From Clostridium sp. CF012 (GTDB lineage Bacteria > Bacillota > Clostridia > Clostridiales > Clostridiaceae), in assembly GCF_018861755.1 (NCBI RefSeq), contig NZ_JAHLEF010000008.1, positions 1-64,000 of the forward strand: a DNA stretch of 64,000 nucleotides. Reading direction: 5' to 3'. This document shows, in pieces, positions 53,724-61,698 of this stretch; the first letter of the stretch is position 1, and each line of letters opens with the position of its first letter. Position numbers and translations under genes: made by a program. The notes beneath the pieces were generated by a model that was given only the letters and a program-made list of their open reading frames with translations, was not told where the DNA came from and did no database searches.

Positions 53724-53936
53724 TAATGGTCTTATAGTATAACTAATTTTAAGTGGAACTGTAGTTCTTCAAGAACAAATAGTATAAAGGATATATGTTA
53801 TGAAAAATGATTTAAGCCTTTACCAGGATGTTGGTATTATAATTCTAGAAACACAGTATAAGGTTGTGGATACATTAGTAAAATGAGACTTCTGTATATT
53901 GAATTTTAGCCTTAATTTTGATGACTTTCCACCAAA
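53724..53936 (+). other. Intergenic stretch with a short start stub
   Basis: ATAAAGG then ATG 53800 opens 28 codons (MKNDLSLYQDVGIIILE and on) to 53886, probably the start of a lost gene. Nothing else is recognised before the attC-like site. Confidence 0.35.
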
Positions 53937-54114
53937 TCCTATTACAAAATCTTGACGTCTGCCTTGCCTTGTAAGCTCTTTTTATATAGCAATGTGTAAA
54001 TTTATGGTTTATAATTTATATATAGGTTATTCTTCCATTGCGGATAATGCTCATAGCTATACTAAGCGAATCCTGCTAGGGCTCTGGAACGTCGGCAAAA
54101 CGGAAAATTAGGTA
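53937..54114 (+). repeat. attC-like site, long form
   Basis: TATTACAAAATCTTGACGTC opens it. The left arm GCCTTGCC follows, and the weak hairpin GTCTGCC with TGTAAGC has CTCTTTTT after it. TAGCAA - 17 - TATAAT (54010-54015) comes next. The right part keeps AAGCGAATCCTGCT, GGAACGTCGGCAAAACGG and AAAATTAGGT (box ATTAGGT, 54108-54114). A further small dyad CAAAGC/GCTTTG lies at 54124-54138. Confidence 0.6.
53987..54015 (+). promoter_or_regulatory. Promoter-like element within the attC-like site
   Basis: TAGCAA - 17 bases - TATAAT (54010-54015). Confidence 0.45.
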
Positions 54115-54176
54115 AACCCTTTTCAAAGCAGGGCTTTGCCAGAAGAATTGAACATTAATTTTGGGGAGGTTTCTAA

Positions 54177-55043
54177 ATGGGTAATAATTCGATATTAGAT
54201 GGTAATATAAAAATTATTGTTCAAAGAGTAGTAGCAGAAGGTTGCGGGGCAATTTTACTTACAGGTCCATCAAGTTGTGGTAAAGGTGAAATAGCTAAGG
54301 AACTGAGCAGTTTTTTATCAATACCAAAGGAAAGACATCTCTCAATGGGGGATATTTTACGTAGGACAATAAGAAAAGCACGTGAAAATGAAAACTTTAG
54401 GGACAGACTTGCTACTGCTTACAACATTAGTGATAGAATATCAGTATTTGAAGAAGCCGAAAACAGAGTAGAAAATATCTCAAAAGCTATAAAATATAAA
54501 AGTGAATTAATAGCATTCTACGGGGGTAGAGAAACAATAAGTCAATTGGATTGGTTAGAGTTTTGTGTTATAGAAGGCTTATTAGTCCCTGATGAATGGA
54601 CGGTAAATATTATAAATGCTACATTTGAAGACTCAGAAGAGTTTCAGAAAGAAATATTTATTCTAGATGGGTATCCACGAACAATCAAAGCAGCAGAAGA
54701 GCTATTAAACATTTTTGCTGAGTTTAATATTCCAATTATAAAGGTAATACATTTATCAATATCCAAAGATGAAATGATTAAAAGGGCTTTAGTAAGAAAA
54801 AGATTTGATGATAAAAAAGATAGTTTAGAGAAAAGATACCAGTTTTACGTAGAAAATGTACAACCAAGTATTGATTATTTGAAAGTTCGTTTAGGGTCAT
54901 CCAAAGTTTCCTTAATTGATGCACATCAACCAGTTTATAATGATCTAGATATCATAGATATAGAAAAGTCAATAAAACAAGTTACTCTAAATGTTTTACA
55001 GTCATTAGGCTTACCTAGTTATTTATTAGATATGAAGAATTAA
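54177..55043 (+). CDS. Adenylate kinase-like nucleotide kinase
   Basis: 288 residues. The P-loop is LLTGPSSCGKGEIA (Gly35-Lys36), then ILDGYPRTIKAAEELL (the DGFPRT counterpart) and an arginine-rich lid region VRKRFDDKKDSLEKRYQF. This is the adenylate-kinase pattern. It has a long N-terminal lead and a 60-residue insertion before the DGYPRT strand, exceeding the usual 215 residues, so another phosphoacceptor is possible. GGGGAGG precedes the ATG. Confidence 0.78.
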   Translation: MGNNSILDGNIKIIVQRVVAEGCGAILLTGPSSCGKGEIAKELSSFLSIPKERHLSMGDILRRTIRKARENENFRDRLATAYNISDRISVFEEAENRVENISKAIKYKSELIAFYGGRETISQLDWLEFCVIEGLLVPDEWTVNIINATFEDSEEFQKEIFILDGYPRTIKAAEELLNIFAEFNIPIIKVIHLSISKDEMIKRALVRKRFDDKKDSLEKRYQFYVENVQPSIDYLKVRLGSSKVSLIDAHQPVYNDLDIIDIEKSIKQVTLNVLQSLGLPSYLLDMKN

Positions 55044-55105
55044 GAAGAGTGTATTATGCTGGGGATCAGAAGCAAAATAGTGAAATAAAAAACGAGGAGA
55101 TTTGT

Positions 55106-55825
55106 ATGGAAAGAATTGCAATAATATCCGATATTCATGGAAATATGCCAGCATTAGAAGCTGTATTAGCAGATATTAATGATAGAAATATTAAGAAAAT
55201 ATTTTGTCTTGGAGATTTAGCTGGAAAAGGACCTAGTTCAGCAGAAGCAGTAGATAAAATTAGAGAACATTGTGAAGTAGTAATTAAAGGCAATTGGGAT
55301 TATTATATGACTGAAATAAATGATAATGAAGTTCTAATGTGGCATCAGACCAAATTAGGAGTTGAACGATTAAAATATATGAAACAGCTACCAATATATA
55401 AAGAGTTTTATATAAGTGGAAAACTATTAAGACTATGTCATGCTTCCCCAAACGATCTTTTTCATAGAGTTTACCTTTCAACGAAGCAAAGTGAACGGAT
55501 GAAATTGTTTGCAGCAACACCAACTCTTAATACTGACGCAGACGTAGTTGGATATGGGGATATACATGGTGCTCATATTGATAATTTCGATGGAAAAACT
55601 ATTTTTAATGTTGGAAGCGTTGGTAATCCACTTGAAATCCCCCAGGCTTCTTATGGAATAATTGAAGGAAAGCTGAATGATAAATATAAATCATCCTTTG
55701 CAATATCTCTTGTTAGAGTACCATATGACATAGATTTAGCTATTGAACAAGCCGAATTAACAGATATGCCAGATAAAAAAGAATATATTAATGAATTAAA
55801 GACAGCAATATATAGAGGTAAATGA
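55106..55825 (+). CDS. Calcineurin-like metallophosphoesterase
   Basis: 239 residues from ATG 55106 (GAGGAGA upstream). IISDIHGNMPALEAVLADI, CLGDLAGKGPSS, IKGNWDYYM and GYGDIHGAHIDNF supply the metal motifs. The last histidine motif is varied (GDIHG for GHTH). The third such gene in the window. Confidence 0.83.
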   Translation: MERIAIISDIHGNMPALEAVLADINDRNIKKIFCLGDLAGKGPSSAEAVDKIREHCEVVIKGNWDYYMTEINDNEVLMWHQTKLGVERLKYMKQLPIYKEFYISGKLLRLCHASPNDLFHRVYLSTKQSERMKLFAATPTLNTDADVVGYGDIHGAHIDNFDGKTIFNVGSVGNPLEIPQASYGIIEGKLNDKYKSSFAISLVRVPYDIDLAIEQAELTDMPDKKEYINELKTAIYRGK

Positions 55826-55885
55826 ACATTAGCATATTAGTACCGGAGTTACTATAGCGGGTTATTTTGGAGACGAGCTAAAACA

Positions 55886-55916
55886 ATTCATTCAAGGTTG
55901 TTTTAGCATAAAAGAT
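55886..55916. repeat. Inverted repeat in the gap before the epimerase gene
   Basis: GCTAAAACAA and TTGTTTTAGC are perfect ten-base arms around an 11-base loop. No T-run follows, so a regulatory or site-derived hairpin is as likely as a terminator. Confidence 0.45.
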
Positions 55917-55937
55917 AGCTAGGAAAGGAAGACAATT

Positions 55938-56732
55938 ATGAAAGTAATGGTTATTGGAGCAAGTGGGTATTTGGGAAATACAATATATAAAAAACTAAAG
56001 ATGTGTAGTAATGATGATATTTATGGAACTTGTTGTAAATCAAATAATCAGAATTTTTTAAAAATTAACTTATTAAATAGCTTAGATATAAAGAAATTAC
56101 TTGAGTGCAAACCTGACGTAATTATTATGAGTATTTATGACTTTGAAGAAGAAATGTCTTTAGCATTAATAGGGATAAATGAGATTGTTAATAGCATTTC
56201 TCAAGATATACGCTTAATTTATGTTTCCACTACAGTTGGAAAAGGAAAACAGCAAGTTGAGCAAGTAAGTCCTCATGTACGTATGCCTGATGAGCATTTA
56301 TCAAAATATATTAATGGCAAGATTAAAGGAGAAAGTATAGTCGGTAAGCATTCTAATCATGTTATTGTGAGGCCTGGGAATATATACGGTTACGATTATG
56401 ATAACCAAATGGATTTGAGAATGGAAAAATTACTGCAAATTTCAAAAACAGGTGAAACATATTCTAGAACAGCTAATGTGTATGCAAGCTTTGTTCACGT
56501 ACAAGATTTGGCAGATGCTATTGTTGAGCTTACATATAGCGATTTTAAAGGAATAATTAATATATCAGGAGAAAAATCGGTAAGCCATTATACTTTTAAT
56601 ATGTCTTTAGCAAATCTATTGGATATTGACAACAGCTTTATAATAGCTGATTATAAGCCAGATGAAGTATACCATAGTTTAAGCAACGCCAAAAGAAAGT
56701 TAATACTCACCACATTAATACGAGACATATAA
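55938..56732 (+). CDS. NAD-dependent sugar epimerase/reductase family protein
   Basis: 264 residues. MVIGASGYLGNTIYKKL is the dinucleotide-binding motif, VDVII-like KPDVIIMSIYDFEEEM, VRPGNIYGYDYDNQM and FVHVQDLADAIVEL the later landmarks of RmlD/epimerase proteins. The classic YxxxK pair is not clear, so catalysis is uncertain. AGGAAAGG precedes the ATG. Confidence 0.78.
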   Translation: MKVMVIGASGYLGNTIYKKLKMCSNDDIYGTCCKSNNQNFLKINLLNSLDIKKLLECKPDVIIMSIYDFEEEMSLALIGINEIVNSISQDIRLIYVSTTVGKGKQQVEQVSPHVRMPDEHLSKYINGKIKGESIVGKHSNHVIVRPGNIYGYDYDNQMDLRMEKLLQISKTGETYSRTANVYASFVHVQDLADAIVELTYSDFKGIINISGEKSVSHYTFNMSLANLLDIDNSFIIADYKPDEVYHSLSNAKRKLILTTLIRDI

Positions 56733-56824
56733 TTATCTAAAACATTACAGGGCAAAAGGCAATAATTAGATTCTTTGAAACATATATTCAAAAGAATACT
56801 TCTTAGGTTTAGTTTTGTTATTCA

Positions 56825-56955
56825 ACCTCAAGGATTAAAAACTATTGAAGCATCTACTAACATAGCCTTGTAGTTCGTTGTGACAGTCAAGGAGACAAGT
56901 TATGTATTGAAGTGTATATTATTACCTAAATTTAATGTATAGGTTAGGAAGAAGT
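56825..56955 (+). repeat. attC-like remnant
   Basis: AACTATTGAAGCATCTACTAAC resembles the lead and left box of 8670-8704. GCCTTGTAG serves as left arm, and ATGTATAGGTTAGG recalls the end of the loop block. TATAAT and the right box are not preserved. Confidence 0.35.
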
Positions 56956-57006
56956 AGAAGTTAATAAACAAATCAAAAATTCCTATTGAAGAAAAGGGGG
57001 ATTTAT

Positions 57007-57450
57007 GTGTCAGTAAATATTAACAAATTAGAAGAATTAATAACTAAGTGGAAAGATATTTTAAGATTAAGGGACTGGGATATAAAACTACAAATTGTAG
57101 ATAAAGAATGGAGAAAATCTGGAGATATAAAAATTGATAGAGATGACAAAAAAGCAGTCATGCTAATTAATAATAATCCAAAATCTACAAATCTTGAAGA
57201 GTTAGTAGTTCACGAATTATTACATTTAAAATTGTGGGGTATGGATCAAATGATTGAAGGATTTATAAACGGAGTGTTTGGAGAAAATGAAAATGATATA
57301 AAAAAAGAATTTGCAATGAATCAATTCTTTATTTTGCTTGAATCAACAGTTGAAGATTTAACTAAAGGATTTTTAAAAGCAAATGTTTGTGGTGAAGAAT
57401 TAAGCTTTGGAAGATTGCAGAAATTAATAGATAATGAAATAGGGTGTTAG
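57007..57450 (+). CDS. Putative zinc metallopeptidase-like protein (HExxH)
   Basis: 147 residues from GTG 57007 (AAAAGGGGG upstream). LEELVVHELLHLKLW has the HELLH zinc-binding helix. The N-terminal part (WKDILRLRDWDIKLQIVDKE) and the small size resemble SprT- or ImmA/IrrE-like minimal metallopeptidases. No signal peptide, so probably cytoplasmic. Substrate unknown. Confidence 0.7.
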   Translation: MSVNINKLEELITKWKDILRLRDWDIKLQIVDKEWRKSGDIKIDRDDKKAVMLINNNPKSTNLEELVVHELLHLKLWGMDQMIEGFINGVFGENENDIKKEFAMNQFFILLESTVEDLTKGFLKANVCGEELSFGRLQKLIDNEIGC

Positions 57451-57565
57451 TATAATTCAAAACGTTTGATACATTCTCAAAATGTGTCTTAAGAGAATTC
57501 CTTAATAGAAAATAATGTATATATAGTATATTTAGAAAATATGCAAAAATAATGGGGGAATAAAT

Positions 57566-58072
57566 ATGAAATTGGAATTATTAAGAGCTACTAGTGAAAT
57601 GGAAGACCAATATTTTGATTTTATCAATGATTGGGAAAAAGATGGTGAAGAAATTGTCCCATATGCTGCAAGATTATTAGAAATGGATTATAAAACTTGG
57701 TTGCAGCATACCTATAAAATTGAAACTGTAAATACTGGTTTTGTTCCTGCACACACATACTTTTTAGTTCAAGAAAGTAAGAAAATTATTGGAGCAGTAA
57801 ATATTAGACATTATCTAAATGACTATTTATTTAATTTTGGTGGGCATATTGGGTATGGCGTTCGTCCCTCAGAACGAAAAAAAGGATATGCATCATTGAT
57901 GTTATCTATGGCTTTACCTATAGCAAAGGAACTTGGAATTGATAAGGTTCTGATTACTTGTGATAAAAATAATGAAGGTTCAGCTAAAACGATTATAAAA
58001 AATGGCGGAGTTCTAGAAAATGAAGTGCTTGAAGAGGGAGAAATAACACAAAGATACTGGATAGAGGTTTAA
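57566..58072 (+). CDS. GNAT family N-acetyltransferase
   Basis: 168 residues. VPAHTYFLVQESKKIIGAVN, GGHIGYGVRPSERKKGYASL with the acetyl-CoA loop (about 108-115), and DKNNEGSAKTIIKNGGVLEN are the exact order of a widespread Firmicute GNAT group of unknown acceptor. The ribosome binding site is GGGGG. Confidence 0.88.
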   Translation: MKLELLRATSEMEDQYFDFINDWEKDGEEIVPYAARLLEMDYKTWLQHTYKIETVNTGFVPAHTYFLVQESKKIIGAVNIRHYLNDYLFNFGGHIGYGVRPSERKKGYASLMLSMALPIAKELGIDKVLITCDKNNEGSAKTIIKNGGVLENEVLEEGEITQRYWIEV

Positions 58073-58091
58073 ATGTATGAAGGGTGAAATT

Positions 58092-58235
58092 ATGATAAGA
58101 GATAGTACTGAAAGAGACTTAAAAGCAGCAAGATTTTTTGGTATACCTTTTATTTGTGCAAGGTATGGTTTTGAAGAGGTTAAAGAATAAGATTATGTTA
58201 TTTATAGTTTTGACGAACTTTTAAAGTTGGTGTAA
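58092..58235 (+). pseudogene. C-terminal remnant of a HAD-type phosphatase
   Basis: Reads IRDSTERDLKAARFFGIPFI, CARYGFEEVKE, a TAA, then DYVIYSFDELLKLV to TAA at 58233-58235. The motif GDRERDxxAAK of HAD C-termini is evident. The N-terminal catalytic part is absent and one in-frame stop is present. Confidence 0.6.
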
Positions 58236-58313
58236 AAATTTAAGTTGGACTTTAGAGCATAAAACATCTGGACAAGCAGGTTTAGTGATAAATAGTTGTG
58301 GAGATCCCCCAAA

Positions 58314-58347
58314 AATACCGTCGGCATTTACTAGATGGTATTTTTTT
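58314..58347 (+). terminator. Terminator within the diverged site
   Basis: AATACCGTC (58314-58322) pairs with GATGGTATT (58334-58342) over nine base pairs with one wobble. Seven T's follow (58341-58347). Confidence 0.75.
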
Positions 58348-58349
58348 AG

Positions 58350-58378
58350 TGGCTATGTGTAAAAATATAACTTATAAT
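58350..58378 (+). promoter_or_regulatory. Promoter-like element within the diverged site
   Basis: TGGCTA - 17 bases - TATAAT (58373-58378). The spacing is conserved although the flanks changed. Confidence 0.5.
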
Positions 58379-58429
58379 CTAATTATAGGGTAGGATTGTA
58401 ACCTTTAAGACACTAGAAGGAGAATAAAT

Positions 58430-59011
58430 ATGACTATTGAAAGTCAAAGAGAATACTTCAACAATACATATGAAAAATGGAAAGAAATACCTGACGAAAA
58501 AGGTAGAATTATAAATAAAGCTATAAATATTTTAGGGATATCTGAAGGACATTCTGTACTCGATGTAGCATCAGGAACAGGAGTTTTATATACAGTTTTA
58601 AAGAATATAAGATTAAGTAATTATGTGGCCTTAGATATATCAGAAAATATGTTGAAAGAATTACAGCATCTATATCCTGATGCAAAAGCTATATGTGATG
58701 ATTTTGATAAAGATATGCACTTAGAAGAAACCTTTGATTATATTTTAATATTTAATAGCATACCACACTTCGAAAGCTTAAATACAGTATTTTCAAATGC
58801 TAGAAAGCATTTAAAAATTGGAGGCATTTTTGCAATAGTACATTCAAAAACTCGAAACGAATTAAAAGAACATCATAAAAGAATAGGATTTAATCTGGGA
58901 AGAGAAGCAATTCCTAGTGATGATACTTTATATGAGCTTGTAAAGAAATATGATTTTAGAGAAGTCATAATAAGAGATGATGATTTTTTCTATTTTAGTT
59001 GTAATAGGTAA
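58430..59011 (+). CDS. Class I SAM-dependent methyltransferase
   Basis: 193 residues. VLDVASGTGVLY is motif I, YVALDISENMLKEL motif II, and FDYILIFNSIPHFESL plus HLKIGGIFAIVHSK the later strands. AFYSCN-type closing (FFYFSCNR) is as in full-length relatives. AGAAGGAG precedes the ATG. Acceptor unknown. Confidence 0.88.
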   Translation: MTIESQREYFNNTYEKWKEIPDEKGRIINKAINILGISEGHSVLDVASGTGVLYTVLKNIRLSNYVALDISENMLKELQHLYPDAKAICDDFDKDMHLEETFDYILIFNSIPHFESLNTVFSNARKHLKIGGIFAIVHSKTRNELKEHHKRIGFNLGREAIPSDDTLYELVKKYDFREVIIRDDDFFYFSCNR

Positions 59012-59057
59012 TCACGGCGCAATTACAATAAACTATTTAACTGAGAGGTGTAAATGT

Positions 59058-59721
59058 ATGATAGAAAAATTAGTTGATATAGGTACAAAAAAATTGGAAG
59101 TTACAATTCATGGTACCGGAATGCCAATAGTTGTTATTGAAACTGGAAAGAGTTCTGGGCATAGTTTTAGTTGATTCAAACTCTGTTGATGAGTATAAAA
59201 TGGATGAGCTTAAAAATGGACTTCCAATCTTTAGCAAAACATTTTCTAAAAATACAATTGTAGAAAATTGGAAAGTATTATCAGTTAAGAATGAAGTACA
59301 ACTAGAGGCTCTCATTTCGCCTAAACTTTTACCAGAACAAATGGCTTATACAGAAGAGATAAAGAAAAACATCTTAAAGTTTCAAATTAATCCAAATATG
59401 TACTCGGCTATGGCATCAGAACTTCAATTAATGTCACAGAGCGGACAAGAAATAAAAATATGTTTAAAGACATTAGATGTTCCATTAAAAGTATTAGGGA
59501 GAGATATGGAGTTAGCAGTTAAGTGGAATGTTGATATGGGAATTCCAAAAGATGAGGCTATTAAGGTTGAAACCCTATGGAATAGTTTAGTAAGGGAAGA
59601 AGCAAAAAACTCTTCAAAGGGAAAGTTTATAGAGGTCAAAGATTCTAAGCATTCAATTTATCGTACTAATCCTGAAATTGTTATTAAAGCAATAAATGAA
59701 GTTATAGAAGAAAGCAACTGA
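59058..59721 (+). pseudogene. Alpha/beta hydrolase with an internal deletion and frameshift
   Basis: ATG 59058 (GAGAGG upstream) reads MIEKLVDIGTKKLEV, then GTGMPIVVIETG. It then jumps in another frame to VLGIVLVDSNSVDEYKMDEL and continues to 59721, with an apparent late histidine (DSKHSIYRTNPEIV). About 60-70 residues with the nucleophile elbow are missing between IETG and VLGIVLVD. The join lies near 59150, leaving a non-functional gene. Confidence 0.75.
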
Positions 59722-59820
59722 AAATTCTATAAGAGCTTTGGTTTTGATTTTAATGGACAGGTATTTAGTAGTGAACATATAATGAGATTAGACTATTAAT
59801 TTGTATTGAAGGAGACAAAT

Positions 59821-60684
59821 ATGAAAGAGGTTTATATAAATAAAGAAGGGCTTAAGGCAAGAATACATGAGTGGGGAAATGCAGAAAATCCAACAATTAT
59901 ATGTTTCCATGGGTTAGGTAGTACAAGTCTCAGTTTTATAGAGTTAGGACATTTATTGCAGAATGAATATCAGATTATATCCATAGATTTACCAGGCCAT
60001 GGGAAAACGCCTCAATTTTTAAGAGAAGAAGATTATGAGATGCCTAATATGATTAAATGGATTGATAAGATTGTTTCTAACATAACAAAAGATAAATTTT
60101 ATATATTGGCTCATTCTTGGGGTGCAGACATTGCACTTCATTATATATATACATACCCATCAAGAGTGATTAAGGTTATGCTGATAGATGGTGGATATTA
60201 TATAAAGACAGATATGTACGCTTACAATGCATTAAGGCCAGGAATGAAAGCTTCTTTACAAAATGAGATAGATTATTATATTAAGGACTTTGATGAATAT
60301 TGTTTTGATACTTTGCAAGAGCATATTGATGTAGAAAAGAATAACTATATTAGATGGTCTTGTTTATTAGAAGAGGCCTCAAGAGATTTAATAAGAGTAG
60401 AAGATGGTAAATATAAATACCATGCAAATAGTGGCACTGCAATAGGTGCTATAAGGTCAATGTATCATTATCCGCCTGATTCTATTTATAACAAGTTACC
60501 AAGTTCAATCAATTTGTTGCAAAGTACGTTACCAGAATCTATGAATGAAATCAGAGAAATTTTGGTTGAAAAATTTAAAAGTAAAACAGGTTCAAAGATA
60601 AAGAGAATTGAGGGAGCGGGTCATATGCTTCATTGGGAAAAACCTGATGAAGTTGTTAAAGAAATTTTATATTGGTTTAAGTAA
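59821..60684 (+). CDS. Alpha/beta hydrolase
   Basis: 287 residues from ATG 59821 (AAGGAGA upstream). ICFHGLGSTSLSF, DLPGHGKTPQF, the nucleophile elbow LAHSWGADIALH (serine near residue 99) and histidine EGAGHMLHWEKPDE. Trp after the serine is unusual but seen in bromoperoxidase-like branches. The catalytic set is complete. Confidence 0.87.
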   Translation: MKEVYINKEGLKARIHEWGNAENPTIICFHGLGSTSLSFIELGHLLQNEYQIISIDLPGHGKTPQFLREEDYEMPNMIKWIDKIVSNITKDKFYILAHSWGADIALHYIYTYPSRVIKVMLIDGGYYIKTDMYAYNALRPGMKASLQNEIDYYIKDFDEYCFDTLQEHIDVEKNNYIRWSCLLEEASRDLIRVEDGKYKYHANSGTAIGAIRSMYHYPPDSIYNKLPSSINLLQSTLPESMNEIREILVEKFKSKTGSKIKRIEGAGHMLHWEKPDEVVKEILYWFK

Positions 60685-60750
60685 AGGGTTTTAAACATAA
60701 TATGTTATATGCAAAATTAAGTTTTTTTATAAAAAGAATGGAGTGATACT

Positions 60751-61374
60751 TTGGAACAATTAATAGATTTAACACATATAATTGCGGATGACATGCCTAT
60801 TTATCCAGGAGATATTACAACAAACTTATTTCAAAATAAGTATCTAAGTGTAAACGGCCACAATAATTTTAGGTTGGAAATCAGCATGCATACTGGTACC
60901 CATATAGATTCACCTATGCATTTAACTGAAAGCAATAAGTACATATCTGAGTTTTCTTTGGAATCATTTATTGCTACTGGTTGCATCATAGATGTAAGAA
61001 ATCAGCCTATAATAAAAATGAAACCAGCATATGAAGAATTAATAAAAGAAAACAGTATAGTGCTACTTTATACAGGATTAGATAAGTTTTATGGTATGCC
61101 TGAGTATTATGAAGAGCATCCTCTCTTAGACATGGATTTATGTAAGTTCTTATTAAAGAAAAATATTAAAATGATAGGTATAGATATGCCATCACCAGAT
61201 AGATATCCTTTTGAAATTCATAAATTTCTTTTAGGAAATAAAATATGTATAATTGAGAATCTAACTAATCTTGATAAATTATTGGGTAATAAAAATTTTG
61301 AAGTTATAGCTTTTCCTTTAAAAATAAAAGCAGATGCTTCAATGGCAAGAGTTGTTGCAAGAAGTCTCTTGTAA
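60751..61374 (+). CDS. Cyclase family protein (kynurenine formamidase-like)
   Basis: 207 residues from TTG (ATGGAGTG upstream). MHTGTHIDSPMH (His47, His51, Asp53) is the metal motif HxGTHxDxPxH of the cyclase/formamidase family, and GIDMPSPDRYPFEIHKFLL gives the second half of the site. KynB members hydrolyse N-formylkynurenine; others act on other amides. It stands alone here. Confidence 0.86.
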   Translation: MEQLIDLTHIIADDMPIYPGDITTNLFQNKYLSVNGHNNFRLEISMHTGTHIDSPMHLTESNKYISEFSLESFIATGCIIDVRNQPIIKMKPAYEELIKENSIVLLYTGLDKFYGMPEYYEEHPLLDMDLCKFLLKKNIKMIGIDMPSPDRYPFEIHKFLLGNKICIIENLTNLDKLLGNKNFEVIAFPLKIKADASMARVVARSLL

Positions 61375-61602
61375 TCACCGTCTCTGATGAGTTTGTAGAA
61401 CGGCATGCTATTGGCAGGTGTAAGATAAGTGTAATTAATATGTAGATTCATCAACAGCTGCAGTTGGCGGATGGTTGCTACATAAAGAAAATGTTATAAC
61501 TGAAAATTTACTACCATTTTGTATTATAACACTCTCCTACTACTTGCATATACGCGATATTTAAACAATTATATTTTATTATTCACGAGGAGGAAAATAA
61601 AG

Positions 61603-61698
61603 ATGAGAGATTGTTCAGTAATTTACCCAGGGGATTTTAAATTATATCCATGTTGGTACAAGAAAATATTGGTTATGACTGGTTCAGGAAATGAATAA
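61603..61698 (+). CDS. 31-codon leader-like frame overlapping the next gene
   Basis: A strong ribosome binding site (GAGGAGG) precedes ATG 61603. The product (MRDCSVIYPGDFKLYPCW and on) overlaps the amidohydrolase start by eight bases. It could be a coupling leader or a stub of a lost gene. The remaining gap (61375-61602) shows nothing else. Confidence 0.35.
   Translation: MRDCSVIYPGDFKLYPCWYKKILVMTGSGNE

Larger units (their letters stand above)
58305..58400 (+). repeat. attC-like site core, diverged insulator block
   Basis: The arm sequence differs strongly from other copies, yet the order is kept: hairpin with T-run, then GGCTATGTGTAAAAATATAA, TATAAT (58373-58378) and ATAGGGTAGG. Left and right boxes are not recognised. 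Confidence 0.6.
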
